Below are positions 25,992 to 34,361 of a stretch of DNA of 64,000 nucleotides, piece after piece (position 1 is the first letter of the stretch; every line of letters starts with the position of its first letter). The notes under the pieces are model-generated. The model was not told the DNA's origin. It saw nothing but the letters and a program-made list of their open reading frames with translations, and searched no databases. A program made the position numbers and the translations under genes. Source of the DNA: Methanosarcina horonobensis HB-1 = JCM 15518 (GTDB lineage: Archaea; Halobacteriota; Methanosarcinia; Methanosarcinales; Methanosarcinaceae); NCBI RefSeq assembly GCF_000970285.1, contig NZ_CP009516.1, positions 3,327,036 through 3,391,035 of the forward strand. Reading direction: 5' to 3'.

Positions 25992-27981
25992 AAACAAGAT
26001 CAGGGTTGCACTTACCGGAAACCCCAATGTGGGAAAGACAACCGTTTTCAACGCTATTACCGGGTCAAGGCAAAAGGTAGGAAACTGGCCCGGGGTTACA
26101 GTTGAGAAAAAAACAGGTATAAAGGAATATGGAGGGCGTATTCTTGAAATCGTAGACCTTCCAGGCACCTACAGCCTTACAGCCTATTCTGCAGACGAAG
26201 TTGTTGCCAGAGATTATATCCTTGAAGAAAAACCGGATGTCGTAATACAGGTTCTTGATTCGACAAATCTGGAACGCAATCTTTACCTGACAACTCAGCT
26301 TCTGGAAATAGGTACAAATCTTATTCTTGCACTCAACATGTCCGACCTTGCAGAAAGAAAAGGCGAAGACGTAAATATCCCGGTGCTTGAGAAGTTACTT
26401 GGAATCTCTTTGATAAGAACAACAGCAAACGAAGGAAAAGGTATCAATGAGCTGCTTGATGAGATCATTTTAAGGTCCGGTTCTGCAAGCTCTTTTCCCA
26501 ATAAAATCGAGTATAATAAAAAAATAGAAGATGAAATCCGCCAGCTGGAACGGATTCTGGCTGAAGACGAGGCTCTGATGACCAGGTACCCTTCCAGGTG
26601 GTTGAGTATCAAACTGCTGGAGGGAGATGAAAATGCACATTCAAAACTCTCTTCATCAAATGTACAGTTCAAAGTTAATAAATTCCTTTCCAACCTGATC
26701 TCTGAAGAATATGAAGCCGAAATGGCTGATAAGCGTTACGAATTCATAAGCAGGGTTCTTCCACAGGTAAGTAAGGGCCGCGTAGAGAGGATGTCAAGCT
26801 CGGATATGATCGATAAGGTACTTACCAGCAGATACCTGGGAATCCCCATATTCCTTGCCCTGATGTGGGGAATGTTTGAGCTGACCTTTACCTTCGCGAC
26901 TCCTTTTATGGAACTCATTGACATGTTTTTCGGTTCCCTTGCCAAAATAGTTGCTGTAAATATCGATTCACCATGGCTTTCATCCCTGCTTGGAGACGGA
27001 ATAATTGCAGGAGTCGGGTCAGTCATGCTCTTCGTACCCAATATTTTCATTCTGTTCTTCTTACTTGCTTTACTGGAAGACAGCGGATATCTTGCAAGAG
27101 CCGCCTTTATCATGGACAGGCTGATGTATTCGATGGGTATTCAGGGAAAATCCTTTATTCCGATGCTTATGGGATTCGGGTGTTCGGTTCCGGCTGTTAT
27201 GGCAACCCGGACCCTTGAAGACAGAGCAGACCGCCTTATTACGATGATGGTTACACCGTTCATGTCCTGCGGAGCAAGGATGCCTGTTTACGTCCTGCTG
27301 GCAGGGACATTTTTCGGAAAACAGGCAGGATCGGTTATCTTCGGGATCTATGTGCTTGGGATTATTGTGGCAATAGTGTCTGCCAAGCTTTTCAGAAGTA
27401 TCATTTTCAAAGGTAAGCCTTCTTCCTTTATAATGGAACTTCCTCCCTACCACAGTCCTTCGGCTGGCAATTCCTTCAAGTATATGATGAACCAGGGCTC
27501 CCTTTACCTCAAAAGGGTGGGTACTGTAATTGTCGGAGGGGTGGTGGTCATATGGCTGCTTGCATATTTCCCTCAGGGAGTTGAGTACGGAAGTGCGGAA
27601 AGCTACATAGGCAGCCTTGGAAAACTGATCGAACCTCTGGTAGCTCCGATAGGTTTTGACTGGAAAATTGCAATTTCCCTGATCTTTGGTTTCCTTGCCA
27701 AAGAGGTTGTCATAGGTTCCCTGGGAACCCTTTACGGTACCGGGGCAGATGAGGGAATGTTATCTTCGGCTCTTGTAGCAGACCCGATCTTTACACCTGC
27801 TGTTGCACTCGGGCTTATGGTGTTTACCCTGCTTTACGTACCCTGCATAGGGGCAGTTGCAGTAATCAAAAAAGAATCGGGCTCCTGGAAATGGATGCTT
27901 TTTGCAGCAGCTTATTCAACAGCCATGGCATGGATAATGGCCTTTGTGACGGTAAAAATCGGGAATATAATATTCGCGTGA
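25969..27981 (+). CDS. feoB: Ferrous iron transporter FeoB
   Basis: This 670-residue protein has an N-terminal G domain with G1 GNPNVGKTT, G3 DLPGTYSL and G4 NMSD, then a linker and a membrane domain of about eight helices containing the FeoB features MLMGFGCSVPAVMATRT and TPFMSCGARMPVYVLLAGTFF, with conserved cysteines. It moves Fe2+ across the cytoplasmic membrane, with GTP binding in control. The start is uncertain: TTG 25969, GTG 25975 and TTG 25984 all lie ahead of the G domain and within the end of feoA copy 2. It is followed closely by a membrane-protein gene. Confidence 0.95.
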   Translation: MKVWNLVENKIRVALTGNPNVGKTTVFNAITGSRQKVGNWPGVTVEKKTGIKEYGGRILEIVDLPGTYSLTAYSADEVVARDYILEEKPDVVIQVLDSTNLERNLYLTTQLLEIGTNLILALNMSDLAERKGEDVNIPVLEKLLGISLIRTTANEGKGINELLDEIILRSGSASSFPNKIEYNKKIEDEIRQLERILAEDEALMTRYPSRWLSIKLLEGDENAHSKLSSSNVQFKVNKFLSNLISEEYEAEMADKRYEFISRVLPQVSKGRVERMSSSDMIDKVLTSRYLGIPIFLALMWGMFELTFTFATPFMELIDMFFGSLAKIVAVNIDSPWLSSLLGDGIIAGVGSVMLFVPNIFILFFLLALLEDSGYLARAAFIMDRLMYSMGIQGKSFIPMLMGFGCSVPAVMATRTLEDRADRLITMMVTPFMSCGARMPVYVLLAGTFFGKQAGSVIFGIYVLGIIVAIVSAKLFRSIIFKGKPSSFIMELPPYHSPSAGNSFKYMMNQGSLYLKRVGTVIVGGVVVIWLLAYFPQGVEYGSAESYIGSLGKLIEPLVAPIGFDWKIAISLIFGFLAKEVVIGSLGTLYGTGADEGMLSSALVADPIFTPAVALGLMVFTLLYVPCIGAVAVIKKESGSWKWMLFAAAYSTAMAWIMAFVTVKIGNIIFA

Positions 27982-27994
27982 GGAGGTAACGTAA

Positions 27995-28435
27995 ATGGAG
28001 AACAAGAATAAAGCTCTGACCGGTTTTACCCTTCTCTGGGGGATAATATACCTTGTAATCGGAAGCCTGCAGGTTCTGAAGGGAGCAGGGCTTTTGCCTG
28101 AGAATTTCATATCCGTCAACTTGCTTCCCCCGGAGATTGCCGGCGGGCTGGCACTTGCAGTCGTAGGTGCAGTCTACTTATACGGAACCATCGAATTTTC
28201 AAAAGGTTCCTTTGAAGGAAAAGCCTATGCGTACGTGGGGATCGTACTCTCCCTGCTCTTTGGAGCTCTGTATTTACTAACTTTTATTGCCGACCTTATC
28301 AACGCCCGGGTGCTGTTCGCGGAAGGATTTGAGGAGTGGACTCCTCTTGCCGGAATTAAACCTGCACTGTATCTTGGCCTGCTTTCTCTTGCAGTATACA
28401 CAGGCTGGGAAAAAACGTTCAGATTACAGGATTAA
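27995..28435 (+). CDS. Four-helix membrane protein of the feo operon, unknown function
   Basis: This 146-residue protein begins 14 bp after feoB with a strong AGGAGG site. It shows about four hydrophobic segments (GFTLLWGIIYLVIGSLQVL; IAGGLALAVVGAVYLYG; AYVGIVLSLLFGALYLLTFI; PALYLGLLSLAVYTGW) and no obvious catalytic motif. I do not recognise the family. Its tight position between feoB and the FeoC-like gene points to a role in iron transport or its control, which is inference from context only. Confidence 0.8.
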   Translation: MENKNKALTGFTLLWGIIYLVIGSLQVLKGAGLLPENFISVNLLPPEIAGGLALAVVGAVYLYGTIEFSKGSFEGKAYAYVGIVLSLLFGALYLLTFIADLINARVLFAEGFEEWTPLAGIKPALYLGLLSLAVYTGWEKTFRLQD

Positions 28436-28485
28436 GAAATAATTACAGAATAAGAAAAAATTTGGGGATATGGAGGAAACAGATT

Positions 28486-28797
28486 ATGGTACTCGGATAC
28501 ATGTATGTGTTAAAACAGATAGCAGAAGTAGAAAAGAAAGGCAATATGTCTTTCAATGAGATATCGGGACATTTGAAAATGAGTACGCAGCAGCTTAGAA
28601 GCTTACTTGAAATAATGGAAAGAATGGGGCACGTTGAAAAAGTTACGGACAACAGTTCCGTCTTATCCTCTTCCTGTTCAGCTTCCTGCAAAAACTGTGG
28701 ATGTTGTGGGTTTTTAGAAAAACCTGCCGTTTCAACAGGTATGGTTTACAGGCTGACCGAGAAGGGAAAAAGAGTATGTCACAACCAGACAGGCTGA
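28486..28797 (+). CDS. FeoC-like winged-helix protein with cysteine cluster
   Basis: This protein of about 104 residues carries a helix-turn-helix-like segment (MSFNEISGHLKMSTQQLRSL) followed by a cysteine-rich loop (CSASCKNCGCCG) and a short tail (MVYRLTEKGKRVC). This matches FeoC-like regulators, which have a winged helix with a Cys cluster that can hold an Fe-S centre. ATG 28486 is preferred over the TTG at 28462, because GGAGG lies 9-10 bp before it. It closes the feo operon. It could sense iron or redox state and affect FeoB stability or transcription. Confidence 0.82.
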   Translation: MVLGYMYVLKQIAEVEKKGNMSFNEISGHLKMSTQQLRSLLEIMERMGHVEKVTDNSSVLSSSCSASCKNCGCCGFLEKPAVSTGMVYRLTEKGKRVCHNQTG

Positions 28798-28889
28798 ATC
28801 TGAAAAAATCCTGATGAACAAAAACCGGAGGTTTCAAAGCCTGAACACAGTCTTCCTGACCTTAAAGTTGCATAAGCAGACCAGAAAAA

Positions 28890-28940
28890 GAACAGGATCA
28901 AAAAGCGAACAGGATCAAAAAGCGAACAGAATCAAAAAGC
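28890..28940. repeat. 17-bp tandem repeat, three copies
   Basis: Units of GAACAGGATCAAAAAGC lie at 28890-28906 and 28907-28923, and one with a single change at 28924-28940. They are adjacent and in the same orientation, about 90 bp after the end of the feo operon. Confidence 0.85.
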
Positions 28941-29285
28941 AAGAATAAAAACGAAACTAAAAGCAGATTTTGAAACTTTAAGGCAACAGTTTGCAAAGTC
29001 ACTAAGCTTTGGAATCTTCCGGATCAAGGAAAGGAAGAACAGGATAGAGATGCCTCCTACCCTGAAAAACTCCCGGCAATTCTATCCTGCCTTTCTCTCC
29101 AATTAAATATCATGGACTTATGCACTTGGAAGGAAAAGTAAACAACAGGAATATCTGTTAAAATATTGTACAGACCAAAATCCTGCGATGATGTTTCTTT
29201 CTCAATTGTATAAATCTTCAACTGCAAAAATCTTTGGAAAGAATTTCAATCTCTATCTCTACATTCTGAAAAGGTGATTTAAAAA

Positions 29286-29354
29286 ATGGAATACGAGCTC
29301 GAAGAAGTCGAAAGGGATTACATAGAATTTAGAAAAGAAATAGGAGAGGAATAA
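29286..29354 (+). CDS. Possible 22-residue peptide
   Basis: ATG 29286 opens a 22-codon frame (MEYELEEVERDYIEFRKEIG ...) that is mostly charged and helical in character. GGTGAT lies 8 bp upstream. No relative is recognised. Its coding-like composition within an A/T-rich gap is the only support. Confidence 0.25.
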   Translation: MEYELEEVERDYIEFRKEIGEE

Positions 29355-29636
29355 CACACAGAAAAAAACGAAAAATAGTATGTTTCAAGTAATGTTTAAT
29401 ATCATAACAATATTGCCTGAAAGAAGAGTTAAATCCTTTAAGGAACATTTCTGGCTGTTGCTTGGAGGTCCTTTAAGACTTGAAGGTTTGAAATATTTTT
29501 AAATTTGTTTATTTGAATAGTCGCTTATTTCGTAATGTTTCTCTTTTATCCCAGTTCTACCTTTTTTATTTCGATTTTTTCCTTTTTGATTTTTCGGTTA
29601 TCATACAGCTACACTTATATGTCTTTCCTGCATAAT

Positions 29637-29662
29637 CGAATATAATAATCGAAAAATATTCG
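29637..29662. promoter_or_regulatory. Inverted repeat upstream of the DtxR-family regulator
   Basis: Perfect 7-bp arms CGAATAT and ATATTCG are separated by 12 bp, for a total span of 26 bp. The repeat ends 25 bp before ATG 29688, so a bound protein would block transcription. Autoregulation by the adjacent metal regulator is inferred. Confidence 0.5.
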
Positions 29663-29687
29663 GCATACAAAAAAGGGTTCGAGTTTT

Positions 29688-30173
29688 ATGACGACAGAAA
29701 GAGATGAAGACTACCTGAAAATTATCGCCTCAATCGTGGAAGAAAAAGGATACGCCAAAGTTAAAGATGTAGCAAAAGAGCTGGAACTCGGCCCTTCAAC
29801 CGTGACAGGTATGTTCAAGAAACTTGATAAAGAAGGCTACATAAATTATGAAAAGTACGGCGGAGTAACCCTTACCGAAAAAGGGATGGAAATCGCCAGA
29901 AAGACAAGGGAAAAATACAGTATGCTCAAGGACTTTCTGATGCATCTGGGAATTGACGAAAAGACAGCAGAAGAAGATGCATGTAAGATTGAGCACATAT
30001 TGAACCCAAAAACGGCACAGACGTTAAAAAAATTCGTAGAGTTTACGAATAAAGAAGGTGAGTCAAAGATCTGGATAGAACATTTCAGGCATTTTGCCCA
30101 GACCGGAGAATATGTACATTACTCTCCCGAAAACCGGGATAAATGCCCTGTTCACGGCAAGAAAGTTGAGTAA
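29688..30173 (+). CDS. DtxR/MntR-family metal-dependent transcriptional regulator
   Basis: This 161-residue protein has the winged helix-turn-helix of the family (AKVKDVAKELELGPSTVTGM, then LDKEGYINYEKYGGVTLTEK). The dimerisation domain follows, with metal-ligand candidates in DACKIEHILNP and a C-terminal His/Cys-containing tail (CPVHGKK). DtxR-type proteins repress metal-uptake genes when Fe2+ or Mn2+ is bound. The feo operon lies 900 bp upstream, and perfect inverted repeats precede both, which makes an iron regulon likely. Whether it senses iron or manganese is not decided by the sequence. Confidence 0.9.
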   Translation: MTTERDEDYLKIIASIVEEKGYAKVKDVAKELELGPSTVTGMFKKLDKEGYINYEKYGGVTLTEKGMEIARKTREKYSMLKDFLMHLGIDEKTAEEDACKIEHILNPKTAQTLKKFVEFTNKEGESKIWIEHFRHFAQTGEYVHYSPENRDKCPVHGKKVE

Positions 30174-30200
30174 TTTCTGTTTTCTCTGTTTTTTTGCTCA
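30174..30200 (+). terminator. T-rich tract after the DtxR-family gene
   Basis: The stop codon is followed by T runs ending in a seven-T stretch, the usual archaeal termination signal. Confidence 0.35.
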
Positions 30201-30313
30201 ACTCTGCAAAAAATTCACTTTGACAGTTCCCTCAAACAGGAACTGTCGTATTCCATCTCCTATTATGTGTAATTCCTATATGATTTGAAGAAGCTTTATC
30301 TTCCATGAAAAAC

Positions 30314-31519
30314 TCAGGCAACCTTCCATGCAAACACAATCCTTGACCCGTCCTTCATGTCAAGGGCACGGAAGACTTCGAGCCCGTAGTTACCCAGCGT
30401 CTCTATATACTCGTTAAAAGGGACGCTGTTTTCGAAACTATAACCTGAGCTTCCTTTTTTCACATCTTCAAAGGTCCAGAGGTTCCAGTCAAGGCTCATA
30501 AGAGGACTGGATTTCATTTTTTCATCCGGAACCTGTCTTGTTACGAAAACACCTCCGGGATTTAAGGCCGCGGCAATTTTTGGGATAAGGGAAGGCACTT
30601 TCCCTCCGGGATTAAAGGAAGAGAAGATAAGATCATACTCACTTCCGATTTCATCTTTAAAAAAGTCCCCCGGAATTACATCCACCCTTGAAGCTCCATA
30701 TTTTTTAATGAAATATCTCGTCTCTTTCGTAACCGGCGGGAGATCGAAAACAAAAGCCTGAAGGTCTTCGTTCAGCTTTGAAAAAGCGATTGCATAGAGC
30801 CCGTGACCTCCCCCGAGGTCGAGAAGCTTCTTGACATTTGTAAAATCAACATTTTCCCGGACAACCCTGACCGTTTCCTGAAGCAGGCCGCAGCGTGCGT
30901 TTTCAGCCATACAGTGAACGACCTCCCCAAAAAATGGCCCTTTTTCGACAATATCAGGTCCCTGCTTCATGATCTGCGGAAGACGCGCCCAGCGTTCAAC
31001 ATTCCTGAACCTTTCGGCAAGGTAATGCTGTTGAGAAAACGGTGAACTTTCCAGAAGATAGGTTGCACTGAGTTCCGAGACCAGATATACTGCCCCATCA
31101 TTCTTTGTTCCTTTATCTGGATTCTGGTTCTGAGATATATCTTCGGGTTCTTCTTTATATTCACCTTCCGCTGCGCCTTTCTTTACAGTCTGCACTTTTT
31201 CCCCTTCTTCGCGTACTCCTTCCTCAAACCTGTCAAGGAGCCCGAGGCTGTGGAGAGCCTCGCAAAAATGGGGCATGAGCACGGGGTCACAGCCTAGCCT
31301 TTCAGCCAGAGCCCCTGATGACAGGGGGATTTTAAGAGTTTCAAACACTCCAAGCTCAAAAGCCGCAGAAATAAGCCTGCATTCCCTCAAGCCCTGAACA
31401 GAAGAATCAACAAGCTTGAAAAATCGGTCAGAATCTACCTCAGGCTTTCGCATCAGGTCAATAGGCATTTCAGCTTGATTCCAGGATTTATTTTCCATAC
31501 CGTTAGCCTCATTTTCCAT
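30314..31519 (-). CDS. SAM-dependent methyltransferase, O-methyltransferase (dimerisation + catalytic) type
   Basis: The protein has about 401 residues. The N-terminal part (LISAAFELGVFETLK ... LAERLGCDPVLMPHFCEALH) is the winged dimerisation domain of plant-type O-methyltransferases. The catalytic domain has motif I LLDLGGGHGLYAIAFSKL and a later FNPGGKVPSLIPKIAAALNP stretch. A low-complexity Glu/Lys insert lies between them. ATG 31519 is preferred because AGGAG precedes it; the frame is open to 31555. It lies downstream of, and in the same direction as, the second nickel/peptide importer (31751-36978), with a 230-bp gap. The substrate is unknown. Confidence 0.85.
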   Translation of the reverse strand: MENEANGMENKSWNQAEMPIDLMRKPEVDSDRFFKLVDSSVQGLRECRLISAAFELGVFETLKIPLSSGALAERLGCDPVLMPHFCEALHSLGLLDRFEEGVREEGEKVQTVKKGAAEGEYKEEPEDISQNQNPDKGTKNDGAVYLVSELSATYLLESSPFSQQHYLAERFRNVERWARLPQIMKQGPDIVEKGPFFGEVVHCMAENARCGLLQETVRVVRENVDFTNVKKLLDLGGGHGLYAIAFSKLNEDLQAFVFDLPPVTKETRYFIKKYGASRVDVIPGDFFKDEIGSEYDLIFSSFNPGGKVPSLIPKIAAALNPGGVFVTRQVPDEKMKSSPLMSLDWNLWTFEDVKKGSSGYSFENSVPFNEYIETLGNYGLEVFRALDMKDGSRIVFAWKVA

Positions 31520-31597
31520 ACCATTTCTCCTATTTTCATATACTTTCCTGTTCACTTTCTTTTACTTATCTTTCAAATCCGATGGAACATAATTTAC

Positions 31598-31636
31598 AGT
31601 TTCTTTTAATAGTTTCTTTTAATAGTTTCTTTTAAT
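31598..31636. repeat. 13-bp tandem repeat, three copies
   Basis: Three perfect AGTTTCTTTTAAT units (31598-31610, 31611-31623, 31624-31636) are followed by a partial fourth. They sit between the methyltransferase and the importer ATPase. On the minus strand they read as an A-rich leader for the methyltransferase. Confidence 0.9.
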
Positions 31637-31750
31637 AGTTTCTCTTCACGGTTTGTATGTGCAGTTTGTAAAGAAAAAAATAAGCAAGGCAAACAACCGG
31701 TAAAAACAGGCAAACCAGGTACAGGGTTACAGAATTCTTGCGTTGCAACA

Positions 31751-32449
31751 TTACCTGAAACCGATAATTTTTCCTCCCTCCATTAAAGCGACTTTATCAC
31801 TCATCCATTCCACTACCCGCATATCGTGCGAGATAAATAGAAAACTGATTCTGTACTCGGTTTGCAGTTTTTTGAGAAGGAAAAGGATCTGGGCCTGGAC
31901 AAGAGGGTCAAGCATGGATGTGGGCTCATCCGCGACTATGAACTCAGGTTTCATGCCAAGGACTCTGGCTATTGCGACTCTCTGGAGCTGCCCTCCGCTC
32001 AACTCCCTGGGATAGCGGAAAAGCAGTTCTTCGCTCAGTGAAACAGCCTCGATGAGTTCCTGAATCCGTCCTCGCTCTTCATCCCTTTCAAAGAGCCTGT
32101 GAAGCCTCAGGGGCTCAGCAATTGCATCGTAAATCCTCATCCTCGGATTCAGGCAGGATTCCGGGTTCTGGAAAATAATCTGCATTCTTGTTCCCAGGTT
32201 TTTCAGGTCACTGCCTTTGAGGCCTGAGATGTCCTGCCCGTCAAAAAAGATACTACCAGAAGTGGGATCCAGCAGCTTTAAAACTGTTCTTCCGAGGGTA
32301 GATTTTCCACAGCCGCTTTTTCCGACAAGCCCCAGGGTTTCTCCTCGTCCGATATCAAAACTGACCCCATCAACCGCCCTGTGAATCTCTTTTTTGAACA
32401 GCCCTGAATAATAGTACTTTTTCAGGTTTTCTACCTTCAACAGCGCCAT
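31751..32449 (-). CDS. ABC importer ATPase, DppF/NikE type
   Basis: This ATPase of about 232 residues has Walker A GKSGCGKST, signature LSGGQLQR, Walker B FIVADEPTS and the H-loop LFISHD. It is the second ATPase of a nickel/peptide importer and partners the DppD-like ATPase just upstream. ATG 32449 has GAGGAGG directly before it and overlaps the end of the upstream gene by about 13 bp. It lacks the C-terminal peptide-family extension found in many DppF proteins and ends soon after the H-loop domain. Confidence 0.9.
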   Translation of the reverse strand: MALLKVENLKKYYYSGLFKKEIHRAVDGVSFDIGRGETLGLVGKSGCGKSTLGRTVLKLLDPTSGSIFFDGQDISGLKGSDLKNLGTRMQIIFQNPESCLNPRMRIYDAIAEPLRLHRLFERDEERGRIQELIEAVSLSEELLFRYPRELSGGQLQRVAIARVLGMKPEFIVADEPTSMLDPLVQAQILFLLKKLQTEYRISFLFISHDMRVVEWMSDKVALMEGGKIIGFR

Positions 32450-33465
32450 ATTCCCTCCTCTGAACACCTTAGAACAGGCTGTAAGGTAAGAAGCGGCTGT
32501 GCTGCAGTTTCCTTTCTCCTGCCCTTCTCTGAGAGAAGGCAGCGGATAAAGCGCTCTCCCTCAAGTTCTCGAAGTGCCGGATGGGCTAATGAACAAGCCT
32601 CAAACCGGAAACGGCAGCGCTGATGGTACCTGCACCCTGAAGGAGGGGAGACAAGGCTGGGCGGGTGGCCTGAAACGGTTCCGAATCCCTTTCCGGGAAG
32701 TGAGCGCAGGAGGTCAAGAGTGTAAGGGTGTTTGGGGCTAGAAATGATCTCTTCTGCCATTCCCATTTCAACGATTTCTCCGGCGTACATGACTGAAATC
32801 CTGTCTGCAAGCCTGCCGGCAAGTTCCAGGTCATGTGTGATAAGGAGCATAGAAGCGTTTTCTTTGCGGACAAGCCCAACAATCAGTTCTGCAATCTGCA
32901 ATTTCGTATCCGGATCAAGTCCCTTTGTAGGTTCGTCCGCGATCAGGAGTCCGGGTCTGATGGCAAGCCCTATTGCGACCATAACTCTCTGCAGCATCCC
33001 GCCGCTGAACTGGTGGGGATAGTCACACCCCCGAGAAGAGCTTATTCCTACGAGCTCGAGCATTTCTCCGGCTTTTTTTTCGGCTTCCTTTTTTCCCATG
33101 ATTTCGTGGTAGCGGTAGATTTCTGCAATCTGCTTTCCTGTAGAAAGGACAGGATTGAGGCAGGCTGAAGGGTTCTGGAGAATAATTCCGATCTCCTTTC
33201 CCCTGAGAAGCCTCATTTCCTTCTCAGGCAGGGTGAGGAGATCTTTATCTCTGTACATAATTTTTCCTTCGAGTTTTGCCTTACCTGAGAGCAGTCTTAA
33301 AATAGCTTTTCCAAGCGTGGTTTTTCCACAGCCGGTTTCCCCGATAAGTCCCAGAATTTCTCCTTCCCTGATCTGAAGGGAGACATCCTCATTGGCTTTT
33401 ACAATGCCTTTTGAGGTTTTGAAAGAAACATTCAGGTTTTCTATTGATAGAATGGGAGAACTCAC
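32437..33465 (-). CDS. ABC importer ATPase, DppD/NikD type
   Basis: The protein has about 342 residues. It shows Walker A GETGCGKTT, signature FSGGMLQR, Walker B LLIADEPTK and the oligopeptide/dipeptide C-terminal motif (CRYHQRCRFRFEAC). I start at GTG 33465: it forms a GTGA overlap with the stop of the upstream permease, and homology begins there, whereas the open frame running on to 33630 lies inside that permease. It pairs with the NikE-type ATPase. Nickel-chelate or peptide import is expected. Confidence 0.9.
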   Translation of the reverse strand: MSSPILSIENLNVSFKTSKGIVKANEDVSLQIREGEILGLIGETGCGKTTLGKAILRLLSGKAKLEGKIMYRDKDLLTLPEKEMRLLRGKEIGIILQNPSACLNPVLSTGKQIAEIYRYHEIMGKKEAEKKAGEMLELVGISSSRGCDYPHQFSGGMLQRVMVAIGLAIRPGLLIADEPTKGLDPDTKLQIAELIVGLVRKENASMLLITHDLELAGRLADRISVMYAGEIVEMGMAEEIISSPKHPYTLDLLRSLPGKGFGTVSGHPPSLVSPPSGCRYHQRCRFRFEACSLAHPALRELEGERFIRCLLSEKGRRKETAAQPLLTLQPVLRCSEEGIWRC

Positions 33466-34361
33466 CTTGCGAGCACCTCCTGATCCGCGGGCTGCCCGAG
33501 GCTGTCCCTCAAGCCGTCTCCTGCAAAATTGAATGCAAAGACTGTGAATATGATCATCAGACCCGGGAAAAAGGTGAGATGAGGAGCTGTACGAAGGTAG
33601 GGAATCCCGGCTTTGAGCATGGAACCCCATTCCGGAACAGGTGGCTGGATTCCGAGCCCGAGAAAACTCAGAGCTGAAGCAAAGATTATAACGTGCGCAA
33701 TCTCAAGTGTCCCAAGCACAATTATGGGTTCCATGCAGTTTGGAAGAATATGTTTTCGCATAATGTAGAAGCCGGAAGGCCTGAGAGCCCTTGCGGCCTC
33801 CACAAAAGCCCTCTTCCTGAGGGAGAGAGCCTGCCCGCGTACAAGCCTGGCATAAGCAGGCCACTGGGTAAAGGCAAGGGCAAGGACAACACTTGAAAAA
33901 CCCGGACCAAGCAGTCCTGCAATCAAAAGGGCGAGGATGATATTTGGAAAAGCCATCACGATGTCCACTCCTCTCATCAGGACTTCATCGAGCAAACCTC
34001 CCCTGTACCCTGAAGTCAGCCCTATGGCTGTGCCTGCAACGGATGTTACTGCAACTACAAGAAGTCCTATTCCAAGAGAAATGCGAGTGCCGTAAATGAC
34101 CCTTGAAAAAATGCAGCGCCCAAGCTCATCGGTCCCGAAAGGATATTCGGAAGAAGGAGACAGAAGCCTGCGGTCAAGTTTCTGGGCAAAGGGATCGTGA
34201 GGGGCTATTTCAGGAGCAAATAGTGCCAGAATGCAGAGGACGGCGATAAGCATGAGACCTGAAACCGCAAGTTTGTTTTTCCCGAATTCCTCCAAATCCG
34301 GTCTTTTTTCGGCCAGGTACGCTTTTTCGGTAATCTCTGTTTTTTCAATCACGTCTGTCAT
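33462..34361 (-). CDS. ABC importer permease, DppC/NikC type
   Basis: This 299-residue permease has the family motif FGTDELGRCIFSRVIYGTRI and the EAA loop EAARALRPSGFYIMRKHILP, with about six helices. It overlaps the upstream permease gene by 17 bp and the downstream ATPase by 4 bp, so the five genes form one operon (binding protein, two permeases, two ATPases). The corresponding protein of the first cluster (1677-2606) is similar in plan but clearly diverged. Confidence 0.92.
   Translation of the reverse strand: MTDVIEKTEITEKAYLAEKRPDLEEFGKNKLAVSGLMLIAVLCILALFAPEIAPHDPFAQKLDRRLLSPSSEYPFGTDELGRCIFSRVIYGTRISLGIGLLVVAVTSVAGTAIGLTSGYRGGLLDEVLMRGVDIVMAFPNIILALLIAGLLGPGFSSVVLALAFTQWPAYARLVRGQALSLRKRAFVEAARALRPSGFYIMRKHILPNCMEPIIVLGTLEIAHVIIFASALSFLGLGIQPPVPEWGSMLKAGIPYLRTAPHLTFFPGLMIIFTVFAFNFAGDGLRDSLGQPADQEVLAR

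Larger units (their letters stand above)
28798..29687. other. Intergenic region between the feo operon and the DtxR-family gene
   Basis: About 890 bp with no convincing long gene. It contains a 17-bp tandem repeat (28890-28940), a 22-codon frame (29286-29354) and, near its end, an inverted repeat (29637-29662) in front of the regulator gene. Confidence 0.6.

Noticed and set aside
31598-31636. Possible CRISPR array
   Set aside because: The 13-bp units are directly adjacent with no spacers; this is a simple tandem repeat.
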